Position numbers and translations under genes: made by a program
The notes under the pieces: model-generated
What the model saw: only the letters and a program-made list of their open reading frames with translations
What the model was told of the DNA's origin: nothing
Database searches by the model: none
Part shown: piece by piece, positions 13,740 through 21,716 of the stretch
Layout of the letters: each line of letters begins with the position of its first letter
How positions within the stretch are numbered: the first letter of the stretch is position 1
Assembly: GCA_019247075.1 (NCBI GenBank)
Contig: JAFAPR010000282.1
Span: forward strand, 1 to 35,426
Direction of reading: 5' to 3'
Length of the DNA stretch: 35,426 nucleotides
Source: Solirubrobacterales bacterium
GTDB lineage: Bacteria > Actinomycetota > Thermoleophilia > Solirubrobacterales > Solirubrobacteraceae

Positions 13740-15281
13740 ATGCATCGCGGCCAGATCGCCAGCAATACCGTGCCCGACCCCGTCGTTCGATACCTCCGCG
13801 GGCGAGACCTCAAGATGCTCGTCGGCGGCAAGTTCGTGGACGCCAGCGATGGAACCACGTCCGCGGTGGTCGACCCGTCCACCGGCGAGGTCGTCGGCGC
13901 GGTGCCCAGCGCGACCGGCGCCGACGTCGAGCGCGCGGTCGAAACTGCCCGCGAGGCGCAGGGGGCGTGGGAGGCGCTCGGGGTCGACGGGCGCGGCGCC
14001 TGCTTCCAGCGTTTCGCCGAGCTGCTGCAGAGCCACCGCGAGGAGCTGGCGGTTATCGACGCGATCGTGTCCGGCAATCCGGTCCGGGCGATGCGGGTGG
14101 ACATCGACCTGGTGCTGCCATACCTGAGGGGCTGGCCGCAGTTGGCGCGCTGGCTGACGGGAGAGGTGATCCCCGGATCGGCCGGGAACCTCCACTACAC
14201 CTCGTACCGGCCATACGGCGTCGTGGGTCGGATCACGGCCTTCAACCATCCGGTCATGTTCGCGGCGACGCGCCCGCTGCCGGCGCTGATCGCTGGCAAC
14301 ACGATCGTGATGAAGCCGGCCCCACCGGCAGCGGCGGCCGCGCTCGTGCTGGCCGAGTCGTTCGCGGAGGCCTTTCCGCCCGGGGTGGTGAACATCGTCA
14401 CCGGCGGGGCGCAGGTGGGTGACGCGCTCGTGACCCACGACGGGGTCAAGCGAATCGCCTTTACGGGTTCCGTTCCCACCGCGCTGACGATCCAGCGGCG
14501 GGCTGCGGAATCGGGACACGTCAAGCACATATCGCTTGAGCTGGGAGGAAAGAACGCGATGGTCGTGTTCCCCGACTTCGAGATCGACGAGGCCGTCGAG
14601 GGCGCGATCTTCGGCATGAACTTCAACGTCTGCCAGGGCCAGTCGTGCGGTTCGAACTCGCGCGTGCTCGTCCACCGCGCGATCTACGACGGGTTCGTCT
14701 CGCGAGCGGCGCAGCGCCTACGGGAATACACCGTGGGGGTCGCGTACGAGGATGCAACGGACATGGGCCCGCTGGTGAGCGCAAACCAGCGCGATCGCGT
14801 TGCCGGCTACCTCGAAACGGGCATGCGCGAGGGCGCGACGCTGGTCACCGGCGGCGAACACCCTGAAGGCGCGCCCGTTGGCGGCTACTTCCTGACGCCG
14901 GCCGTGTTCGCGGACGTCAAGCCGACTATGCGCATCGCCCAAGAGGAGATCTTCGGACCTGTTCTGTCGGTGCTCCCGTGGGGCGACTACGAGGAGATGC
15001 TCGCGCTGGCAAACGGGGTGAACCTTGGTCTCACCGCGAGCGTGTGGACCCACGATCTCGACCTCGCCCACCAGGTTGCCGAGCGCCTGGACGCGGGATA
15101 TGTGTGGGTCAATGACAGCGCCAAGCACTATTTCGGCACGCCGTTTGGGGGCACCAAGGACAGCGGCATCGGCCGCGAGGAATCCCGCGAGGAGCTGCTG
15201 AGCTATATGGAGACAAAGGTCGTAAACGTCCGCTTCCGCGACCCGCCGGGGGTGTTCGTGCGGATGATTTCTGGGCGCTGA
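13740..15281 (+). CDS. NAD(P)-dependent aldehyde dehydrogenase
   Basis: A 513-residue aldehyde dehydrogenase. It shows the cofactor loop (ITAFNHPVMFAATRPLPALIAGNTIVMKPA), the FTGS turn, the catalytic Glu in LELGGKNA, the catalytic Cys in GQSCGSNSR, and the C-terminal FGGTKDSGIGREES. It oxidises an aldehyde to an acid. The known B6 pathway ends in succinic semialdehyde, so a succinate-semialdehyde-dehydrogenase role is reasonable but not specific. It is the only gene of its unit and is divergent from the GntR gene, with the shared motif between them. The start is uncertain: ATG 13740 is used, while ATG 13815 begins closer to the normal family N-terminus (MLVGGKFVDASDG). Confidence 0.9.
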   Translation: MHRGQIASNTVPDPVVRYLRGRDLKMLVGGKFVDASDGTTSAVVDPSTGEVVGAVPSATGADVERAVETAREAQGAWEALGVDGRGACFQRFAELLQSHREELAVIDAIVSGNPVRAMRVDIDLVLPYLRGWPQLARWLTGEVIPGSAGNLHYTSYRPYGVVGRITAFNHPVMFAATRPLPALIAGNTIVMKPAPPAAAAALVLAESFAEAFPPGVVNIVTGGAQVGDALVTHDGVKRIAFTGSVPTALTIQRRAAESGHVKHISLELGGKNAMVVFPDFEIDEAVEGAIFGMNFNVCQGQSCGSNSRVLVHRAIYDGFVSRAAQRLREYTVGVAYEDATDMGPLVSANQRDRVAGYLETGMREGATLVTGGEHPEGAPVGGYFLTPAVFADVKPTMRIAQEEIFGPVLSVLPWGDYEEMLALANGVNLGLTASVWTHDLDLAHQVAERLDAGYVWVNDSAKHYFGTPFGGTKDSGIGREESREELLSYMETKVVNVRFRDPPGVFVRMISGR

Positions 15282-15342
15282 GCGCGCGGCGCGCCACCGC
15301 GCCGGCGGTCGAGCGATCCGGCGGCCGTCCCGGTCTAGGCCG

Positions 15343-16137
15343 TCAGCGGTGCACTGGCGCAGAGGCCTCTTCGTCGCCGAAGAACAGCAGGCGCGCGTTC
15401 TTCGCCAGCACGCGGTCGAGCATCTCCGGACCGAGGCCGGAGACCTGGACCTTGCGGATCTCGACCCCGACCTCGTGGAAGGGAGCGTCGGACCCGTACA
15501 TCACCTTGTGCTCTCCCACTCGGTCGATCGCCTCTGTGATCTTCGTGTGCATGGGCATCCCGGATGTCTCCAGATAAACGTTCGCATTGCGCTGTGCGAC
15601 ATCGATCGCGCCATTGATGTAGACGATATTGCCGTGGCCCATGTGCCCCAGGATGACCTTCGCGTCCGGGAAAGACACGGCCAGTTCCTCGATGCTCCAC
15701 GGCAGGGTGAAGATGGGGTGGCCACAGTGGATGAGGACTGGCATGTCCCTCGCTATGAGCTCCTGGATCAACGGGTGGAGCGCCGGGTCGTTGGGGTGGT
15801 AGGCGTCAAGCAGCGGGTGCAGCTTCACGCCCAGGAAGCGCGGATGGTCAAACAGCTCGACCGCCTCCTCGAGGAAACCCTCCCTGTGTGGGTTTGCCCA
15901 CACAAGCCCATAGGCGCCATCGACGGAGTCGACCACTTCCCGCACGTACTGGTTGTCCGGATGGAACACCATTCCGGCTGAGATGCCGTAGTGCGCAAAG
16001 GTCGCGCGGAGGGTATCGGCATCCATGCGCACGTTGAACAGTGGAAAGTCGCCCACGTGCATGTGGGCATCCACGACGTCGGCCGGCGCGATTCCGGTCA
16101 CCGACGGTAGCTTCATGCCAGGTAGCTCGGCGCTCAT
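15343..16137 (-). CDS. Amidohydrolase family 2 (ACMSD-like TIM barrel) protein
   Basis: A 264-residue metal-dependent TIM-barrel protein. Expected ligands are visible: the HxH pair at 25 and 27 (DAHMHVG), Lys and His in GVKLHPLL, the His of LIHCGHP, GHMGHGN, and the Asp of YGSDAPFHE. The family contains hydrolases and non-oxidative decarboxylases such as ACMSD. It is the last gene of the unit that begins with the Pot-type ATPase gene, about 60 bases after the second permease gene, with a good ribosome site (GAGGGAAGG). It could decarboxylate an aromatic intermediate, for example the pyridine dicarboxylate, or hydrolyse a lactone or amide. This is inference from its place in the island. Confidence 0.85.
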   Translation of the reverse strand: MSAELPGMKLPSVTGIAPADVVDAHMHVGDFPLFNVRMDADTLRATFAHYGISAGMVFHPDNQYVREVVDSVDGAYGLVWANPHREGFLEEAVELFDHPRFLGVKLHPLLDAYHPNDPALHPLIQELIARDMPVLIHCGHPIFTLPWSIEELAVSFPDAKVILGHMGHGNIVYINGAIDVAQRNANVYLETSGMPMHTKITEAIDRVGEHKVMYGSDAPFHEVGVEIRKVQVSGLGPEMLDRVLAKNARLLFFGDEEASAPVHR

Positions 16138-16197
16138 TCGTACCTTCCCTCGTGGTCCGTGGGTTCATCGCTGCTCACGGCTTGGGCCACCGCTCGG

Positions 16198-17079
16198 TCA
16201 CGGAGCGCCGGTCACAAGCGAGCTTTCGGCGTTCGGGGCCAGCACCTCTCCGAATTCCAGGCGCGCGCCCGAACGCCGCGCCTGCCAGCGGTAGGCGAGT
16301 CCAGCGACCACCAGCACCGTGAGCGTGAAGGCCAGCATCATGGCCGCGATCGCATCAACATCGGGACGGGCGCCGAGCCGCACGGTCCCGAAGAGGTACA
16401 CGGGCAGCGTGGTCACCGTCGGCGTGGTCAAGAACAGCGAGATCACGAGGTCGTCGAAGGAGAACGTGAACGCGAGAATCGCGCCCGCGAACATCGCCGG
16501 ACGCAGCTGCGGAAAGACCACATCCCAGAAGGTTCGCCACCCTCCTGCACCGAGATCCGCCGCGGCATCCTCGGCGGCGCGGTCCAGGGCAACCACGCGC
16601 GAACGCACGATGATCGCTACCACAGCGATCGTAAACGGCGTGTGACCGGCGACCAACGGCAGCAGCCCCAGCGAGATGCCGGCCTTGGTGTAGAACAGTA
16701 ACAGCGACACCGCGAGCACGATCTCGGGCACGATCAGCAGGAGATAGACCAACCCTTCGAGGATCAGCCTGAGCGCCCGGGGCCGCCCTCGAACCAAGGT
16801 GAATCCGGTGAGGGTCCCGAGCACCGTCGCGATCACCGCGACCCCCAGCGCAGCCTTGAAGCTGACGCCGACGTCGTGGCGGAGCGCGAAGTTCCCCCAG
16901 GCCTCCGGGTACCAGGACGTGGTAAAGCCGGTGAAGTTCGCCGTCTGCTTGCCGAGCACGCCCTTGTTGAAGGAGAACACCACGACGGTGACGATGGGCG
17001 CGAACAGGAACACGAACACCGCCGCCGACCACAGAGCAAGGGCCCCGTTCAGCCAGGAGCGCCCGCGCAGCAGCCTCAT
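16198..17079 (-). CDS. ABC transporter permease (PotC type)
   Basis: A 293-residue inner-membrane permease of the polyamine/opine/2-aminoethylphosphonate transporter group. It has an N-terminal membrane segment (LALWSAAVFVFLFAPIVTVVVFSF), several further hydrophobic helices, and the EAA loop that contacts the ATPase, AAEDAAADLGAGGWRTFWDVVFPQLRPAM. Its ATG overlaps the stop of the upstream permease gene by 4 bases. It works with the permease at 17076, the lipoprotein at 17979 and the ATPase at 19159 as one importer. The substrate is unknown; the divergent aminotransferase genes suggest an amine such as pyridoxamine (inference). Confidence 0.92.
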   Translation of the reverse strand: MRLLRGRSWLNGALALWSAAVFVFLFAPIVTVVVFSFNKGVLGKQTANFTGFTTSWYPEAWGNFALRHDVGVSFKAALGVAVIATVLGTLTGFTLVRGRPRALRLILEGLVYLLLIVPEIVLAVSLLLFYTKAGISLGLLPLVAGHTPFTIAVVAIIVRSRVVALDRAAEDAAADLGAGGWRTFWDVVFPQLRPAMFAGAILAFTFSFDDLVISLFLTTPTVTTLPVYLFGTVRLGARPDVDAIAAMMLAFTLTVLVVAGLAYRWQARRSGARLEFGEVLAPNAESSLVTGAP

Positions 17080-17969
17080 TGCGGCACCAACTTGAACCCG
17101 CCCGTGGCACGGATCAGCACGAACACGAACGCGCCCAGCACCGCGAGGATCAGAACCGCCATCGCCGAGCCGAGGGCGAAGTTCTGAGCCGTCAGATACT
17201 GATCGGCGATCAGGCCGCCCATGAGCACGCCCTTGTCGCCGCCGAGCAGCGCCGGAATCACGTACTCACCGGTCATCGGCACGAACGTCAGCAGCCAGCC
17301 CGCGGCAATGCCGGGGCGAGCGAGCGGAAGGGTCACCCGAAAGAAGGTGCCGAGCCGGCCGCTGCCCAGGTCCGAGCTGGCCTCGGTGAGCTCTGATGGA
17401 ATGCGCTCAAAGGCCACGTACAGCGGGAGCGCCATCAGCGGGAGATAGCCGTAGACGATCCCGATGAACACGGCAGTCGGCGTGTCGAGCACGTTTAGCA
17501 GGCCGTGGTGCAGCTGCAGGAAGTTGAGCGCGTCGCGAATCGGGCCGTTCGGAGCCAGCAAAGTCTCCCACGCCAGCGTCCTGATCAAGAAGCTGGTCCA
17601 GAACGGGATCAGCAATAGCACTATGAATAGTCCGCGCCAGCGCTTGATCTTCCTGGCTATGAAATAGGCAAGCGGAGTAGCCACGACGAAGCACAGCAGC
17701 GTCCCCGTGGCCGCAAAGCGAAGCGTGCGCAAGAAGATGCTCAGGTAGAAGCCCGACAGCGCCTGCTTGAAGTTCGTCCAGGTGAAGCCGATCTGGACGC
17801 CGCCATAGGTTGCGTGCGCGAAGGCGTAGACGAGCGTGAACCCGAGGGGGACGACGAACAGGATCGTCAGCCACGCCAGGGGCGAAAGCGCGAGTACCGC
17901 GCGTCCGAACGCCGACGCGGCCGACGCGGTGCGGGCCCGGCCTCCTGCGCTGACGGTGCTGGCTTCCAA
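17076..17969 (-). CDS. ABC transporter permease (PotB type)
   Basis: A 297-residue permease paired with the PotC-type protein. It has an initial membrane helix (SPLAWLTILFVVPLGFTLVYAF), several more helices, and the EAA loop EASSDLGSGRLGTFFRVTLPLARPGI followed by GEYVIPALLGG, which is typical of the PotB/spermidine branch. It starts 9 bases after the binding-protein gene ends and overlaps the PotC-type gene by 4 bases. It acts in the cytoplasmic membrane as half of the substrate channel. Confidence 0.92.
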   Translation of the reverse strand: MEASTVSAGGRARTASAASAFGRAVLALSPLAWLTILFVVPLGFTLVYAFAHATYGGVQIGFTWTNFKQALSGFYLSIFLRTLRFAATGTLLCFVVATPLAYFIARKIKRWRGLFIVLLLIPFWTSFLIRTLAWETLLAPNGPIRDALNFLQLHHGLLNVLDTPTAVFIGIVYGYLPLMALPLYVAFERIPSELTEASSDLGSGRLGTFFRVTLPLARPGIAAGWLLTFVPMTGEYVIPALLGGDKGVLMGGLIADQYLTAQNFALGSAMAVLILAVLGAFVFVLIRATGGFKLVPQ

Positions 17970-17978
17970 GTGCGGCCG

Positions 17979-19133
17979 TCAGGCGGCTGCGGCCTGGATC
18001 TGGCTGTAAAGGTTCTCGACTTCGCCCTGGATCGCCGGGTGGATGACGTGGGGTACTAGCCGCGCGAAGTCCGATGGCGAGATGAAGATCTCGCTGCGGA
18101 GCGGCACGTTCGCCGGCAGCTTCTTCTGGAGATCCGGTAGTGCTGTCGGGTAGCCGATGTAGGCGCAGTCCTTGAGCTGGTGCGCGGGCTGGAGCATGTA
18201 GTAGATGAACGAGTACGCCTGATTGACGTCTGGGGCATTGGCGGTGATGCAGTAGTTGTCCACCCACAGCTCGCTCTGCGGCTCGGGAATCACGAACTTC
18301 AAGCTCTTCTTCTGCAGCATCATCAGGCGCGCGGTGCCCTGGGTGACGATGGCCATCACGACGGCTCCACTGGTGACGCCAGAGACGTCGAACTCGTTGA
18401 ACGCCTTGACGTTCTTGGCGAATGCCTTCATCACGTCCGCCGCGTGCCGAAGTTCGGCGAGGTTGTCGGTGTTCCAGTCCTTGCCCTCGGCCCAGAGGGC
18501 GATCCCCAGGGTCTCGTCGGGCACGTCCGGGAGCTCCACCTTGCCGGTGATCCCGGGCTTGTAGCCCGCGTCCAGGAAATCCTGCCAGTGGGCGATCGGG
18601 TGCTTGACGACCGCCGGGTCGTAGATGACGCCGATCGTGCCGTAGTCCTTGGGGATCGAGTACTCGTTGTGCGGGTCGAAGACCTTTCCGAGGAGCTTCG
18701 GATCTATGTACCGAAACGGAATGCGGCTGTGGTCCAGCTTCGCCAGCAGATTGTGGCTCGCCATCACGGGCACGAAGTCACTGGTGGGCACCACAATGTC
18801 GAAGCTCGTGCCGCCGGCGGTATTGAGCTTCGCGAAAGCGGTGTCGTTTGAGTCGTAGGTGGCGATATTGAGGTGTGTCCCGGTGCGCGCCTGGAAGGCC
18901 TTCAGGTTGGACGGCGCGTAGTAGGCGGGCCACGTCCATAGGTTGAGCGTGCCTCCCTTGGCGAGGGCCGTCCGGCTGCCGGCGGCCTTCGTGGTGGTGT
19001 TGGAGCTCGAGCTCGAACTCCCGCATGCAGCGAGCAGCAAGGCGCCGGCGCCGGCGCCGGCAGCGCCCAGGAACTGTCTTCTGGAAGTTCGACGTCCGCT
19101 GGTTACGACGACTTCGAGATCTCTGGGATCCAT
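17979..19133 (-). CDS. PotD-type substrate-binding protein, Tat lipoprotein
   Basis: A 384-residue extracytoplasmic binding protein. The N-terminus has a twin-arginine signal (TSRRQFLG) followed by a hydrophobic stretch and the lipobox LLLAAC, then a Ser-rich linker. This indicates Tat export of a folded lipoprotein. The mature part follows the spermidine/putrescine-binding fold (GGTLNLWTWPAYY..., SFDIVVPTSDFV, DYGTIGVIYDPAVV). The ATG at 19133 is chosen because GAGGAGAG precedes it and the signal begins soon after. It lies between the ATPase gene (25-base gap) and the permease genes. Ligand identity is not readable from the sequence. Confidence 0.92.
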   Translation of the reverse strand: MDPRDLEVVVTSGRRTSRRQFLGAAGAGAGALLLAACGSSSSSSNTTTKAAGSRTALAKGGTLNLWTWPAYYAPSNLKAFQARTGTHLNIATYDSNDTAFAKLNTAGGTSFDIVVPTSDFVPVMASHNLLAKLDHSRIPFRYIDPKLLGKVFDPHNEYSIPKDYGTIGVIYDPAVVKHPIAHWQDFLDAGYKPGITGKVELPDVPDETLGIALWAEGKDWNTDNLAELRHAADVMKAFAKNVKAFNEFDVSGVTSGAVVMAIVTQGTARLMMLQKKSLKFVIPEPQSELWVDNYCITANAPDVNQAYSFIYYMLQPAHQLKDCAYIGYPTALPDLQKKLPANVPLRSEIFISPSDFARLVPHVIHPAIQGEVENLYSQIQAAAA

Positions 19134-19158
19134 GATTCTCTCCTCGTTGGCATCGGTT

Positions 19159-20436
19159 CTAAGAGGGCGGGCTCTGGGACGCGCGCTCATCACGATCCGG
19201 GTAGACGTGGACCGGTTCCGGCGACCACGACAACCAGGCCTCCTCCCCAGAGTGCACGGACGTTCGGCCGTCAATTCGGGACTGCCAGACGGACAGCTTG
19301 AGGCCGCCCGGCGTAAATGCGACGCACCTGAGCTGGCTGCCGACGTTCAGCACCTCCTGGATCTGGACCCGTACAGAGTTGTGCTCGCTGGCGGGGCGCT
19401 CGTCGGTGATGGCGACATGCTCGGGCCGCAGGACAGCGGTGGCGCGCTCGCCGACGCGCAGTTCGCCGTGGGGCTTGGCGCCCACGATCGAGCCGAAGTC
19501 GCACTCCATTCTGACCAGCTCGCCAAGTTCGCGGACGGTTCCGGTGAGGCGGTTGCTGGCGCCGACAAATCCAGCCACCCACAGGGTCGCGGGATTGTCA
19601 TAAACCGCCGCCGGCAAGCCCGACTGCTCGATGCGCCCCTCGCGCATCACGACGAGGCGGTCGGACATCCCGAGCGCCTCCTCCTGATCATGCGTCACGT
19701 ACATGAAGGTCATCCCAAGCTGGGATTGCATCTCGCGCAACTCCAGCTGCATCTCGTCTCTGAGCTTGCGATCGAGCGCCCCCAGCGGCTCGTCGAGCAG
19801 CAGCACGCTCGGGCGGTTGACCAGCGCTCGGGCCAGCGCGACACGCTGCTGCATGCCGCCCGAGAGCTCACCAGGACGCCGGTCGCCGGCATGCGAGAGC
19901 TGGACGAGCGCCAGCGCTTCCGAAATGCGCGCGTTGCGCTCGGCGCGAGAGACGCGCTTGACCTTCAAGCCGTATCCCACGTTGTCCCGCACGGTCATGT
20001 GAGGGAAGAGCGCATAGCTCTGGAAGACCGTATTGACATCGCGCCGGTTCGCGCGCAACGCAGTGACGTCGCGGCCGGACAGCTCGATGCGACCCGAGTC
20101 CGGTGCCACGAACCCGCCGACGATGCGTAGCGTCGTGGTCTTGCCGCTGCCGCTCGGCCCCAGGATGGCCAGAAACTCACCGCGCGCGAGCGAGAGATCG
20201 ACGCCGTCGAGCGCCACCACGTCGCCGTAGTGCTTGCGGATCCCGGTCAGGCGCAGGATCGGCTCAGAGGGCTCGGCTTCGTGCACTGTGCCGGCGGCGA
20301 TGCCGGCTGGAGACCGAATCTGCGATTCCGAGGGCTCGGCGGACGCCATCCGCGTCCCCGATCGCTCGGCCGGCGGGAAGCTCTCTTCGGGAAGGGATGG
20401 GGTCTTCAGCTCGATCGCTGCTAGCTCGGAGAGCAT
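19159..20436 (-). CDS. ABC transporter ATPase (PotA type)
   Basis: A protein of 425 residues if started at ATG 20436. The nucleotide-binding domain has Walker A GPSGSGKTT (about 93-101), the signature LSGGMQQRVALAR, Walker B VLLLDEPLGALD, and the switch His in YVTHDQEEA. A C-terminal TOBE region follows (VLRPEHVAITDE...). This is the energising subunit of the polyamine-type importer. Start choice: 20436 would give a 13-base leader from the proposed promoter; ATG 20349 has GGGGA upstream and removes a 29-residue low-complexity extension. It is divergent from the aminotransferase pair, and the intergenic region carries the shared motif. Confidence 0.9.
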   Translation of the reverse strand: MLSELAAIELKTPSLPEESFPPAERSGTRMASAEPSESQIRSPAGIAAGTVHEAEPSEPILRLTGIRKHYGDVVALDGVDLSLARGEFLAILGPSGSGKTTTLRIVGGFVAPDSGRIELSGRDVTALRANRRDVNTVFQSYALFPHMTVRDNVGYGLKVKRVSRAERNARISEALALVQLSHAGDRRPGELSGGMQQRVALARALVNRPSVLLLDEPLGALDRKLRDEMQLELREMQSQLGMTFMYVTHDQEEALGMSDRLVVMREGRIEQSGLPAAVYDNPATLWVAGFVGASNRLTGTVRELGELVRMECDFGSIVGAKPHGELRVGERATAVLRPEHVAITDERPASEHNSVRVQIQEVLNVGSQLRCVAFTPGGLKLSVWQSRIDGRTSVHSGEEAWLSWSPEPVHVYPDRDERASQSPPS

Positions 20437-20437
20437 C

Positions 20438-20484
20438 GTCAACTGTTGACAGTTCATTGTAACAGCGGCTAATCTGACCCGCAA
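20438..20484. promoter_or_regulatory. Divergent promoters with shared operator (Pot operon / aminotransferases)
   Basis: GTCAACTGTTGAC (20438-20450) is an inverted repeat with a 1-base centre, and it contains the shared 8-mer TGTTGACA (20444-20451). Plus strand: -35 TTGACA 20446-20451, 18-base spacer, -10 TAATCT 20470-20475, for the aminotransferase pair. Minus strand: -35-like TTGCGG 20484-20479, 17-base spacer, -10 TACAAT 20461-20456, for the Pot operon, whose transcription start would fall near 20449. A protein on the operator would cover the -35 of one promoter and the start of the other, so repression of both is expected (inference). Confidence 0.6.
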
Positions 20485-20515
20485 GGCGAGCATCACACAC
20501 CGAAGCGAGGTGACT

Positions 20516-21700
20516 ATGGAAGGCCCTGCGTTCATGCTTAACCCCGGTCCCGCGAGCGCGTCTCCGCAGACCCTGCGCGCCCTTTCGACCCCGGTCACCT
20601 ACCACAACGATCCGTTCTTCATCGAGCGCTTCCGCCGAGCGCAGGACCGCCTCGCGCAGATCCTCGAGACCCAGCACGACGTGGTCCTGATGCAGGGCGA
20701 GTGCATGCTCGGGTTGGAGGCGGCGGCGCGGTCGCTCGTATGGCCCGGAATGAGGTGCCTGAACCTGGCCTCCGGGATCTACGGCAAGGGCATGGGGATG
20801 TGGCTGCGCTCGTTCGGCGCCGAGGTGATCGAAATCGAGGTGCCCTTCCGGGACGTGGTCGATCCGGCCGACGTGCGCCGCGCGTTCGATGAGCACCCCG
20901 GCATTTCGCTGGTCACGGTCGTTCACTCCGAGACCCCGTGCGGGACGCTGACCGCCGTTGAAGAGATCGGGCCGATCGCAAAGGAACACGGCGCGCTCAC
21001 CCTGGTTGACGCCGCTTCGACCCTCGGCGGTGTCCCACTGCGGCCTGACGAGTGGAAGCTCGACGTGTGTGTCGGAGCCTCCCAGAAGTGCCTCGGCGCT
21101 CCGGCGGGCATCTCGCTCATGACCGTCAGCGACGACGCCTGGGGAGCAATGCGTGCCAACCCAGACGCTCCCAGAGCCTCGATTCTCTCGCTCCTGGACT
21201 GGAAGGAGTTGTGGCTGGAGCAGGGCAAGTTTCCCCTGACGCCGTCCATCTCCGATATGTACGGCGTCGACGCGGCGTTCGGTGAGGTCCTCGAAATCGG
21301 GGTGCCGAGGTACTTCGGGCGGCACGAGCGGGCCGCCGCCGCCTGTCGCGCCGGCATCGCAGCGATGGGCCTCGAGCTCTTCCCGCGCTCGGCGGACATC
21401 GCATCGCCGTGTGTGACAGCGATCGCGCTGCCGGATGAGATCGACGACCTTCAGCTGTGCGGCCACGTGCGCGAACGCTATGGCGTGGTCCTGGGGGACA
21501 GCGAAGGAGCCGGCAAGATCGTGCGCATCGGCCACATGGGAATTGCAGCGCGGTCCTTCGAACCCGTGGTTGGGCTGAGCGCCCTGGGGCGTGGACTCAT
21601 GGACTTCGGCGTCGAGGTGAGCTTGGGCGATGGCCTGGAGGCGGCCGCGATGGCGGTCGGCGAGGCCGCGCTGGAGACCGTTCAGGCGCCATCTGTGTAG
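20516..21700 (+). CDS. Class V aminotransferase, pyridoxamine-pyruvate aminotransferase-like (copy 1)
   Basis: A 394-residue PLP-fold enzyme of the alanine-glyoxylate aminotransferase group. The lysine that binds PLP in this group is K191 (GASQKCLGAPAG). Other blocks are GECMLGLEAAARSL, LNLASGIYGKGMGMW, VVHSETPCGTL, LVDAASTLGG, APRASILSLLDW and RIGHMG. These resemble pyridoxamine-pyruvate aminotransferase (EC 2.6.1.30), which uses free pyridoxamine as substrate rather than bound PLP as cofactor, giving pyridoxal and alanine. ATG 20516 follows a GAGG ribosome site. The second copy starts 16 bases after its stop. It is less like the Mesorhizobium enzyme at the N-terminus (LNPGP rather than LTAGP) than copy 2, so it may use another amine. 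Confidence 0.82.
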   Translation: MEGPAFMLNPGPASASPQTLRALSTPVTYHNDPFFIERFRRAQDRLAQILETQHDVVLMQGECMLGLEAAARSLVWPGMRCLNLASGIYGKGMGMWLRSFGAEVIEIEVPFRDVVDPADVRRAFDEHPGISLVTVVHSETPCGTLTAVEEIGPIAKEHGALTLVDAASTLGGVPLRPDEWKLDVCVGASQKCLGAPAGISLMTVSDDAWGAMRANPDAPRASILSLLDWKELWLEQGKFPLTPSISDMYGVDAAFGEVLEIGVPRYFGRHERAAAACRAGIAAMGLELFPRSADIASPCVTAIALPDEIDDLQLCGHVRERYGVVLGDSEGAGKIVRIGHMGIAARSFEPVVGLSALGRGLMDFGVEVSLGDGLEAAAMAVGEAALETVQAPSV

Positions 21701-21716
21701 CTAGGAGAGAGCCGCC

